Shown piece after piece: positions 37,901-49,900 of a DNA stretch of 64,000 bases. Made by a program: the position numbers and the translations under genes. Under the pieces are notes generated by a model. That model ran no database searches, was not told the DNA's origin, and saw only the letters and a program-made list of their open reading frames with translations. This stretch comes from Talpa occidentalis (Eukaryota > Chordata > Mammalia > Eulipotyphla > Talpidae): assembly GCF_014898055.3 (NCBI RefSeq), contig NW_026555331.1, positions 98,912,684-98,976,683 of the forward strand. Reading direction: 5' to 3'. Position 1 is the stretch's first letter. Every line of letters starts with the position of its first letter.

Positions 37901-40900
37901 GCACACTCTTCTGCGCGCCTGGTCTGCCCCGGCTGTGGGTGCTCGCTCTCCCTGTGGGCTCAGACTACTTGTTCGGAAGGGGCCCGGTGTGGGCTAACTA
38001 CCCAGCTGGCCACTAGCTCCTTCAGGAGCCTGTGCTGGCTTCAAGTCGCTAGGTGGTGCCAGAGATCTCTCCTAGAGCCCTTGGGGAGCTGATTTTCCAC
38101 CCCGTGGGACAGGGAGCAGAGCGGGGATGGTAGGGTACACCTCAACGGCTTTGGGGTGCTGTGTCTGCCTTGTGCCCCACCGTCGTGGGGAACCCACGCC
38201 CCTAATTTCGTGCCCCAGGTCTCAGTTCCAAAGCCCTCAGTTCCAGGACGCGGGCTGTAGCCCAGTTCAGTGGCGCGGGAATGGCGCCTTTTGCACCGCT
38301 CCCGTGCCTGGATGCCTGGTTCCTGCTCACTCAGGGAGGGACCTTCACCTCAGTGAGGACCTCCGCGCATCTCCCCGCAAGCCTAGGTCGTCTCCCAAGC
38401 CTAGGTCGCAGGCGCGGGGACCTGGGCAGCCGCGATCCCGGTCTGCACTTGCTTTTCAAGCGCGCCAAGCGCGCCGCGTTTCCGCGCCAGCTTACCGGCA
38501 GCCCGGGCTGTGTGCGCGTCTCCCGGGGTCTTTGTTCTTCTCTAATGGCGCCCGGAGCAGTTCGCTCACCGCTGCGGCGGATCCTGCAGGGTTCGCCTCA
38601 GCTCCCGTTCACGGGGTGTGGTGGCTGCAATAGTTCCTTTCCACTCACAGTCCCGCTTGCTGTGTCGTTTGTTCTTGTGGGTCGTTTTGGTTTGTTGTTT
38701 CCTCCTCTCTGCAGGTTGGAGAGTGCCGCCTCTGTGGGCGGGGGAGGGGAGCAGGGTTCTGCGCTTCCCTCCCTTCTAGTCCTCTTTTATGGCCACTTTC
38801 TTCTTCCGGTAGTTTGCTGGAGTCACCCGTTTATCTTCCGTGTCCCAGTTCTCACTGGGACCTGCCGCTTTTCCTCCCTATTAACTTTTTTTAATGGGAG
38901 ATCTTACTCGCAGCGTCTCCTCGCCGCCATGTTGCTCCGCCCCTCTGGATTCCCAACAAGCTCTTATTCATAGTATCAGAAAAGTATTTTTTTCCTTCAA
39001 AGACTCATTCATTTATGCATACAAGAGCTGGGGTACAGGCCAGAGGTGCAGTGAGTGAGAGGATCCACCAGAGACAGAGCAGGGAGCAGAACAGGCAAGA
39101 TGTACTGAAATACCCTGCTGAGGGGAACAGCGGCCAAGCCAGGAGAGGTCTGCTGCAGCACGTGAACTCGTGCTGCAGAGGCTGAGGACAGCCTCATACA
39201 CTGTGTCTTAACCCCTTGAGCCACCAGGAAAGCCTCATCAGAAAAGTATTTTGTAAATGATCGTGAAACTGGAAAACTTTCAAGCTTAAGATACTAGTAT
39301 CACTTTTACTTTTTGTACTTTTTCTGCTTAGTTCCTACCTAGATTTTTTTGTCCTAACCTAAAGTATGATAATTGCATTCAGTATAATAGGAGTAAAGAA
39401 GAATATACCTGTCAGTTCTTCTGGGCATCTTAGCTGTCCAGGTATGAGTTAATTTGCATTTTTTAATGAGAGCAACTGAATGAAATGCCAAATGGTGATT
39501 AATTGCACAAATAGCCACTTTTGGGTGGCTTTTTTGTTTAGGGGGGTCATAATTAGTAATATGAGCAGGAAATTTTTGTAAGAAAATTTCTTCTTTCTAC
39601 CCTGCAGCTTATTATGTTTACATTTTAGGTCTGCTCCTTAAAATTGGCTAACTTCTCTAGGTTCTATTATGCTATCAAAATGGGGTTTTAACCAAGGAAT
39701 TTTATTTATAGAAAAGTCTTCCTGAAGTTTCTCTATTAAAAATCTTTCAATTAAATAAGCCTGAATGGCCATCTGTGGTTCTTGGGACAGTGGCATCTCT
39801 TCTAAATGGAGCTGTTCATCCGATATTTTCTATCATCTTTGCAAAAATTGTAACTGTAAGTAAAACTAATTTGCTCACATTTTTAACAATTTTAAAGAAT
39901 ATGTACCCTGGGAGAACAGATTACTCTGATCCAGCAAGGGGAAAACCCAGGATTGGTGTCATCCTTAGTGTAGAACCCATTGATAGAAAGGTTAACTAAT
40001 GATCTCAGGGGATAAACCAGGCTCTATTGTGAAGTGTTTGGCTAGGTCTTGTTGACTAGACAATCAGTAAAGAAATTACTTTGTTTTCTAATTTTGACTC
40101 CAGTGCTGTATCAGCATTCCAAAGCACTGAAGCAATAAGTTACACAAACACAACTACTTTCCTTTCAACTAGTCCGAACAATGGCATTTTTTATTACTAG
40201 CAAGCTCATAGAGAGGAAACAAGAGTTTGGAATTGTGTCGAAGGACCAAGAAAGTTAATGAATTCAGTGGTCTTCGTAGAGCCATTTAATTCTTCAGTCT
40301 CCCAGATTTGCACAGCTACACTTTGTTAACATAGATGTGTATGTGTATGTATAGTTATGTTACATATATTGTAATTTGTAGTTCTGTATATTATAATTAC
40401 TAACTTTTGGAATGATTTCCAGGGATGTATATAAAGATCTCGTTTCAGATACTGTTCTAAAAATAGGGGGATATTAAAAAACCTGAGTTATTAAAGTTAC
40501 TAGAAATGATTCAGGCAAGCTGGTGGTTTCTTTGAAAATATACTGTGATAATGACAGCAGGTAAAGAACACTTTTGGCTGATCACATACTTATATAACTT
40601 AAGTAAAAGAATTTTTTAAAAATTTAATCAAATGTAATGAATGTAGAGGATAAAATAATGTCATACTTTTTTCCCTGTAAGTGTATATATAATCTTGTGT
40701 TGAAATCCATTCAAAAAATCCTAATAGACATTTTAGTTTTTTTCTCTTTCTTTTACATTTTCCTCCATCGCCTGATAAAAAATTATGTTCCTTTTCAGAT
40801 GTTTGAAAATGATGATAAAAACACATTAAAGCATGATGCACAAATTTATTCCATGATATTTGTAATTTTGGGCGTTATTTGCTTTGTCAGTTATTTCATT

Positions 40901-43900
40901 CAGGTAAGCTTGTAATGAGTAAATAAAAAAAGAACAAATAATTTTTATGCCATACTTGCTATTTTAAGTTAAAAACAATAACTAAATATAATAACTAAAT
41001 GAAATGTAAGTAACTAAATATAGCAACTAAATATTACAAAGAACTAAATATTACAAAGAAATAAAGAGATTAAGAATTAATGTAGAATTTGTTTTCCAGG
41101 GATTGTTTTATGGCAGAGCAGGGGAAATTTTAACCATGAGATTAAGACACTTGGCATTTAAAGCCATGTTATATCAAGTGAGTATTTAGTTGATTTTTTT
41201 TCTTATTTTATTTAAAACATGTTTTTAAATGTTGGAACATTTTTAGTTTTTCAAGAAATCTCTTGACATAATATTTCCTTTAATCATTTTAAGAGCATGT
41301 TTTTTGTGTTCCAAGCAGCAAGAAATCTGATGTCAAAACATAATGTGTATTTCCAATCAAAAAAGTTCAAAATTATTTAAAATACAGCTTATAGAAAACA
41401 AGGATGAAGAGTCCACTCCTTGCTTCTTACATCTATTTTAACAAATATTTCTTTTAATGTGTAATTTCTACCATCAGAATGAAAAACCAAATTCAAACTA
41501 AAAGGGAGAGCTAACACCTGTAATAACTTGGGAAACAGACGTTATTTTTAATTATGTTTATTGAGGTAACTTTGATTTACAATACTATAATAATGTTTAG
41601 GGGTTATAGAATCACACCTCTATAACTATATGCTATCAGATCACGCCTACCATCAAAGCCCCAGTAATCCTCCATCAGACCCTTCCCCTTTTGTTCCCTA
41701 CCCTTTCCTTAGGTAGCCTCAATTCTACAGTCGAATTTCATGGGTTTCTTTTGTTTTTATCAGTTCCTTTGCTTTTTCTTCCTCACTTATGAGTGAAATC
41801 ATCCTGTATTTTTCTTGAGAAACATTTTTAAAGGAGGAATTCATTTATCTAATTCTCATCCATATAAACAGCTTACTGTTACTTCATTCTAGACTTCTGA
41901 AAGCAGCCAATCTCTCCACCCTCATCAGAAGAGCCCTGAATTCAGATAACATCATTCTAACTGGCAGGTTCGGCCTGTCACACACTTGATCAATGACACC
42001 TGTGAAATAACTAAAAATAGGTAGATCAAGTAGTGATCTTGAGAAGTGAGTCTTGGAAGCAATTGACAGAAATGTCTAAGATTGGCACCTCTAAAATTCC
42101 TTCAGGAGGCCGAGGTGTATTGGGTTACTCTGAAAGCCAGTAATCATTTGGAGCCCTTTGCCTCACTTTCTCTCCGAGAATGCACCATGCAGAAGCAAAT
42201 AGCTTCCTGCTAGGGTCATTTCTTTGCAGAAATTGAGTTGTCACTCCACTCAAATTGTCAAAACCAGTTTTTAAATCTTGTAACTTTTAGGAGTAGTACT
42301 CAGAGGAGCACCAGGTAACAAAACGCCTGGGCCTTTGTGCTCTTTGAGAACAACAAGATATAAAATTCTGCAAAGAGTAAAGCAACTGAGAGGTTTCCCA
42401 AAGCAACTTGATGCTCTGAAGCATTTGGTGCCTGATACCCTCTGCTCATAAAGGTCCTATCTCTGATCTGTGCTCCACAATTGGAAACATTCTTTAATCC
42501 AGAAAAACAAAAATCTACTTGAAGGATCATAAAGTGATTAAACACTTGCACATCTCACTCATCTTGAACTTGTAATATAATTTTGTTTTTGTTTTTTATG
42601 AACACCTTATGTCTTTACCTCAACTATTTGATGAAATAATGTGGAATTTTAATTAATTAATTCTGCATTTCACAGTGGTTGACAAGTTCTGCTTATTTTG
42701 GGGTTTTCTGTTGAATTTATGTTTTTCCATATACAAGGAAATTAATAATTTCCAGGAGTTATTGAAAAATGTTCCCTGCATGTCTGATTGCTTTAAACAA
42801 AAAACTAAATTTTAACTATTCAAAATATTACTTTGAACTTCCTCTCTGTTCACAGGAAACTTTTGGCTCAAAGCCCTGAGCCAATTTAACCAGTGAAATT
42901 GTTGTTAACCAAATATCCTAATGGCTAATACTGGATGTTAGTCCTCTGCTAGCATTACCCCTGTAAACACCACGACAATAACATTCTCATACCAAGTAGC
43001 TTCTGCTGATAAGAATGGACCAATCTAGAAATGGAGCCATAAACTCTGATCCTTCAAAAAACACTCACATACAAGGACTTGCCCAGAAACCCTATGGTAT
43101 TCCTAAGGCATTCTTACATTCCCCATAAATTCAACTGAACCTTTTTTAGCTCACCTTTTGTTTTCCCTGTTAATTCTGCAGATTTTTGTTTTTTGTTTTT
43201 GTTTTTGCCTATCTTTGTTTTTTTTTTTTTTAAATAAAAGGAAAGGAGTAGAGCATCTGGCTTTTCTTTATAAATATATTTCCAACTTCACTTTTGTCTA
43301 TAATAAGAAAAGCTCCTGATAAACAGTTTTACCATACTCTTACTACCTGGTTTTAATCCTAAGATAAGGCTTTTTTAAAGTGCAGAAAGCATGCTCAGAC
43401 TTGCAATGCTGTTTGTAACCATTTTTAAATCTCATATGAGACAGAGGTGTTTATAGACAGGTACGGTAAATGTATAAAATCTATATTTTCTTTGATTACA
43501 CGAAGTCCTTTAAAAGAATGTTTTTATTGGTGCTGATTCCGATGGTAATAAAAAATACTGTTCATTGTGTTTCAAACATAAAAATGTATTTTATTTTTAT
43601 TGAGGAAACAATTTATTGCTGCACACGATTTAGAGATACAGGGTCACACCTCTTCTGATGTATGTTGCCACACCACACCTACCATTAATACACTCATAAT
43701 CTTCAGCCATAGTCCACTACATTCCCTCCTAGTTCTGCCCTCCCCCTCTGGCAGCTTCAGTTGTATAGTCAGATTTCTAAGATTGATTTGGTTTACTTTT
43801 GTCTGTTTCATTGCTTTGTTTTTCTATAGTTCACATATAAGTGAAAGCATCCATTGTCTGTCTTTGTCCTTCTGACTTATTCCACATAGCATTATCCCCT

Positions 43901-46900
43901 TCAGTTCCACCTAAGTTGTCATAAATGGCAACATTTCATCTTTCTTATAACTGAGTATTATTCCATTGTGTATATACACTGCATCTGCTTTATCCATTCA
44001 TCTGACACTAGACATTTAGGTCGTTTTCGTAACAGGAACTTCTGAATCTTCCTTTCAGCATTTTTTTTTTCTTTCGGAAAAAGAGTTGATCCCCACCTCT
44101 CTGTTCTGTCATGTTGTGAGTCCAAATAAATATTTTTTAAGCTATCTTTGAGACACATTCTCCACATAGTTTTAATCCACAAGAGATATAAGTGGTTTAA
44201 ATGAGTAAGAAGAAATATTCAATAGCTAATAAAAGGAAATCCAAATTCCTTAGGTTAAGAAATGCTACAAGTACTGTCTGTATTTGCTATTGAAAATTAA
44301 ATTAGTTATTACATTATCCTTTTATTGTTTATATTTCTTACCTATTTCTTTAGATTGTGTGCTTCTTGTCTGCAGTGGTTTTACCTTTCTTCCTCCCCCT
44401 TCAGCTTCTCACAATGTCCAATTCTTGTACGATCTAGCAGTTAATATAAAGTGTCAGGAAAAGACTTGCCTATCAGGACCCTAAAGAGAAGATAGACATT
44501 TTTGTTTTCTTTTGTTTTAGTTTTATAACTTTATTTGATAATCAGTGGTTAGTTCTCACCAACATTGAGAGTTTCTAGATTTTTGAAAGTTGTGACAGGT
44601 ACAAGATAACTTGTGCATATAGCTTGTTTGGTGACTCTTCATCTTCATCATTGTATTTCCTTATTCCTTTGACCCAGAGAGCTTTGTTGAGCCTGGTGTC
44701 ATTGTGCACATCTGGAGTGCCCATTTCCTTCATTGCAAATTTCGAGATCTCTTTGAGTGCTTGAGGGGCGAACTTCTCAAAGCCCACTCCATGGATGTGC
44801 TTGTGAATGCTGATGGTGTATTTTCTGGTAACTACCTTGTTGATGGCAGAATGGCCCATCTTATCACCATTCTTTGCAGGAGCCATTCGGCCTAACCTGA
44901 ACATGAAAGGAGAAGATAGACTTCTTATCATTACTCAGTTTAGTTAGAAAGATTTGAAAATATTTCTAGATTGTGTTGTAAGTTACCTTACTTTTTAAAT
45001 ACAGTCAGCTTTTCACAAATTTACAACTTAGTGGTTCAAAATGACCATTTTTAATATTATTATAGAATTTGTAACACAATAATGAGTCCAAGGTTTTAGG
45101 TTTACATTCTTCAGTTTACATCTAAGTATAGATATTTGTAAAATAAGGAACAAAGGTCATTTGATCCATAGTATTTAGAAGAGTTAAGTATCTGTGAGTG
45201 ACAATACAAGCAAATGCCTTCTGTTTTACAACAGCAAAATCACAAGTCAAAGAAGTGTCTTTTTGATAACCATATGTTAATTTGTTTGTTACCTAGGACA
45301 TTTCCTGGTTTGATGATAAAGAAAACAGCACAGGAGCCTTGACAACAATACTAGCCACAGACATAGCACAAATTCAAGGAGTATGTATATTGCTTATTTT
45401 AAATGGTGTATGTATGTGGTGTGCATGTGTACACAGATATATCTGTCTGTATTTATATATGTGAATTATCTTGAGATGACCCATATACATAAGAAGACCA
45501 GGGAAGTCTCATAGCTCACAGAGAACACTCGATGAAAGATAAAAGTAAACCTTTCATTTCTGGGTCTGTTTAACCAAAAAGAAAGATTTCCACATATAAT
45601 AGGATAACCAGAAGCCTAAAGATGATACCAAAAACTGAGTTAGAAAAAAAAATCTGAATTAAATAGTAAGAAAGGAAAAAATTAACAAAATGAAAATACA
45701 CACTTGAAATTTAGATCTTTTAAATTATGAAAAATTTTCCTTCCCCAGAAAATAAGTCTTATTTAACATGTCTCACAAGTTAGATTCATGTGTATATCTG
45801 GAAATGATTAAGTGCTAGTTGTTATGCTAGCTAGTTGATCAAGTTAAACAGATCAAGTAATGTATAAACAAAATATTTATACATTATGTTCAAAATCAAT
45901 GACAAGATGGCCAACATAATGTATATCAAAGTCATTCTTAAATAAGCATGGGGGTGGGCCTCCCTGGTGGCGCAAGGGGTTAAGTCTCAGCACTATAAAA
46001 CTATCAGCAGTTACTGCAGCATGCATTCAATCCCAGGCCAGGGAGCTAACCCACATGGTGTAGCAGACCTCTCCTATCTTGCCTGCTGCTCCCCTCAGCA
46101 GTGTTTCAGTTGACCCTCCTGATCTGCTTCTCCCTCTGTCTCTGGTGAATCCTCTCACACCCACCCCACACCTCTGGCCTACATCCCAGCTTTTGTATGA
46201 ATAAATAAAGAAAATAAGTCTTTAAAAATGTTTAAAAATCAAAAGGAATAAGGTAATATGGAATAAAGAGTAATTCATTCATTTAAATTATTTGGATAAG
46301 ATTAACCTTTATATCATACATGAGATTTAAACTCTGATTGAGAAAAGGCATGCAAAATAACAATTCCCACTTTTAATTTTTTTTTAAGATTTATTTTATT
46401 TATTTGTACAAGCACTGGGTACAGTCAGAAGCACGGGAGGGTGAGAGAATTCACCAGAGTCAGAGCAGAGAGCAGAGCAGGCAGACTGACGAAGTACACT
46501 GCAGAAGGGAGCAGCGGGCAGCAGGGGAGGTCTGCGCACCATGTGGGACCCTCCAGGCCGGAGGATCAAACCAGCGCTGCAGAGGCTGCGGGCAGCTTCG
46601 CAACCCAGCACTTAACCGCTTCGCCACCGGGGAGGCCCCCCACTTTTAACTGAAGCAAGAAAAAGTTTTCATTCTCTTTGTAAAAATAAGAACTGTAACA
46701 GAGTTATCAGCGTTGCTTGTTTCTTATCATGCATATGGGAGAAAAGGAACATCAGAGATCTACCTCTGAATGGCAGAAAAATCTTAGAAGTATTCTTCCT
46801 ATTTAGAAATACCGAAGTATCAATTACAGTACTGTTACCAGAGCAACAAACTTTCCATTAAAATAACCCTTCAAAATTGCATTTTCTTTTGGAGGCTGTT

Positions 46901-49900
46901 TCCACAGCACATGGCAACAGTACCAATTTTTGTAACTTTTCAAGACCTCTGTTCAGTACAAACATCTGCACCAATATTTTTGTTACCTGAGAATTGAACA
47001 TGTTGGTTACACTTGTCAATAGTTACATACTTCCATATTGGTTGGAAAAACTAATGTTATGATGTAGCAAGAACTCAAGAGGAAAGAGAGCAACATCTTC
47101 ATCTCTTCCTGAAACGCCTTCATAATTTTGAAAACAAGGCTCTAAATTTCATTTGACGCTATTTAAATTTTATAAAAGCACCAAGAAACTCAATTTTACT
47201 GGCATAAATGAGAAAAATGATGTATAGATTTTCACTTAATAATCAAATAGTAAGCATTGCACAGTAGAATTACCTGAATGGCAACATCTATGTTTAGGAA
47301 TTCTAGAGTTCACTACAAGAAGCAGAAATATCAATCCTGATAATTCCATTTGAACCCCCATTCCACAGATCTTGCTGTTTGTTTCTTTACTGTGCTAGTG
47401 TTTTTCTCTTACTACCTATCATTCAAGTCTTTTAAGAATCCAGTAAAATCAATATCCTTACCAGTAAGGTAGTACTGAAAGATCAGTATTACTCACTCAA
47501 CATTCATTAGTTGGTTCTAATAAGTAGTGTTATCAAGAGAAATTAATGAGAATATTTGTCAGCCTGGTTCCTTATTAGCATCTTGCTAATTCCATTTAAT
47601 CACTTGAAACTTTCTTGTTGCAATTAGAAAACATTGATAGCATAATAATTCCTTTTCAATTCAAACCAGATTCACTGAATAAGAAATAATATGTAAAGAA
47701 TAAATGGTTGGAATACTGATGGCAGATTTTAAAGTCACTGAATTTAAAAAGTAAATCAACCAAAGAATTCCAAGAATGAGGCTATGTCTACTAAGATGTA
47801 AATCACATAAACTCTTGCTTTATCATAGAAAGATAGAGTCATATCTAACTTGCATAGATATTCTTTCTGTCAAAGAAGAATTATTTAAGAATCCTATTTG
47901 TCCATTACCTTTTTTCACAAAGAAACTAGATTATAGATGAATCAGTAAATAATAATTCATGTCAGATCAACCTAAGACATATTCCCTCTCAGTTTCTTTA
48001 GCCTATAATGCCAGTTATATTTTATTAAATCTGTGATGGTGAATATTTATAAAATAACTCCTTAATAATAATCAATATTATTTTGAATCCTTTACTAATG
48101 ACTGAAAATATATTTTCCTGACCATTTTTAGCAGCTCTGATACTTGTGAACATTATGAGAAAAATATGCTAGTGATATTAAAGTTCTAGGGAGACATGAT
48201 TCCTAAAATAGCCCATTGAATAGCTGAAACTGTTTTAGCCTTAGGTAAGGGTTTATTACCTTACATCTGTCAGCAAACTATTTTCTTTGTACTATGTAGT
48301 TTTATTAAAGGTATAAAACCATTTTTTAGATTCCACAAAATTACAAGGTATTTTTTTCTGTATATTTTAGCTACCCTTTTTCATCAGCCAGAATTCATGT
48401 ATCATTTTTGTTCACAAGAACACCACAGTGTACACTTGATATACAACAGACTGAAAGTCCAGAAAGTCTCATTAGAGCTAAAATCATATTATCCCATTAG
48501 ATATCAAAAAAGTATCATTTATTAATTCCAATATCCCACTGAGTCAGCTATATAGAATTCAGATATCATTACTGGGACAATGGGTGACCTCGTTTCTTAA
48601 TTTAAATTCTGGACCCAGGAAGTGTACAAAGCAGTTTGACATTACTTGTGATTCATACAATGACATTACTTGACATTACTTGTGATTCATACAATGCTAG
48701 TAGTCCTCTTAATGACTTTACCAAAAATATGGTTGGCATATGATTACTATTTTGATTTATAATTTTAAATTCATTAAAGACATTATCAAGTCTATAGCAA
48801 AGCTAATATCCAAAGCCATTTAATTTTTGATAATCATGTTTCAAGTTGATTGGTTCTTCTTGTAAAGAAAAAAGTAAATCTCAACCTCAAACACAAAATA
48901 CTGCAGTAAAATTTTACCAGTGATAAACCTCTAATTATTGTATAGTAAGTAAAGTCAAGATATTCAGCTATTTTTTCACAAAAACAGAACAAAGATAGTT
49001 AAGTCTATAAGAGCAAGTGAACTTCTCCATTGACAATACTGATCCAGTAATGCATGATAAACTTATTTTTTCCCACAAAATAGTTGCTGGTGAATAATAA
49101 GTTAGTAGGCTTTAAACGCCGTATGTGGTTTTCACAGGCTGTAAATTTGCCTAACTAAATCTTTTCTTCTGTTCTATAAATGTTTTCACCATTCGTTTTA
49201 ATACATCTTAAAAAATTGTACTTAGTTTGCACTTAATTTTTACCAACTTCTTTGAAAATGTTCTTACCTTTAGTTGTTCTACATAGACTATTCATAGCAG
49301 CTAATTTTCAGTCACTTCATTCAGCATTGGCTTCTCAGAAAACTAACAACTGATAAGTATCATTAACATATGTTAACTCCCTAAGAGCCAGGGAAAACTA
49401 CTCAAAATAATCTACTAGAGCTTGTTAGAGAGGCAAGACCCTTCTGCATACTCTACCCAATCAATGCCTTGTGAATCATGAGGTTTTTCCAGTCAGTCTG
49501 GTGTGAACACATTATGCTGAGTCTTGACAGATGTATTGTTCAGTTGAGTACTCAAGGATATCCTCTGCAGATATCCAAATTTCTCTTTATATATATATAT
49601 ATTTTATATATTACTATAATACATTATTATATTATAATAATGTATAGTATAATATATAGTATATATAGTATATATACACGATTTTATATATATATATTTT
49701 TATATATATATATATATCTCCTCTCTAGTGTTCTATGCTGCAAACTCTAATTTCCAAAGACTCCTCAGACTCTCACTTTGTCTCCTCAACTGAGAGAATC
49801 TATTGGGTTCTACCTCATTTCACACTCCCTACCCTGCAGCCTGAAAGCACTTTCAAGAAGTAGCAGGAATTTAGAAAACCTAAATAAGGGACCAGGAAAA

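Larger units (their letters stand above)
32474..38951 (-). mobile_element. full-length LINE-1, antisense to ABCB5
   Basis: About 6.5 kb with T-run and 3' UTR on the left (32474-32657), ORF2 (32658-36485), ORF1 (36559-37627) and a GC-rich 5' UTR ending in an ATGGCGGCGAGGAG-type start near 38930. A perfect 14-bp duplication, CCCAACAAGCTCTT, lies at 32460-32473 and 38952-38965, so the element is complete at both ends. By eye only three small frameshifts break its two genes. Confidence 0.97.
28932..39711 (+). other. ABCB5: ABCB5 intron, 10.8 kb
   Basis: SINEs at 29185 and 29841 in and beside an ancient L1 (29506-30800). Unassigned AT-rich DNA 30800-32280, MIR 32280-32400, a full-length antisense L1 32474-38951, a SINE 38991-39236, and unassigned 39253-39711. 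It ends TTATAG at 39711. Confidence 0.88.
41178..45296 (+). other. ABCB5: ABCB5 intron, 4.1 kb
   Basis: Ancient L1 tails on the minus strand at 41545-41820 and 43583-44060 and an RPL31 retrocopy at 44498-44909. The remainder, including 41820-43580, shows no recognised family or gene. It ends TTACCTAG. Confidence 0.85.

Noticed and set aside
44575..44931. 118-codon frame as a functional ribosomal protein gene
   Set aside because: No introns, an internal deletion, a frameshift and flanking duplications show it is a processed RPL31 pseudogene.
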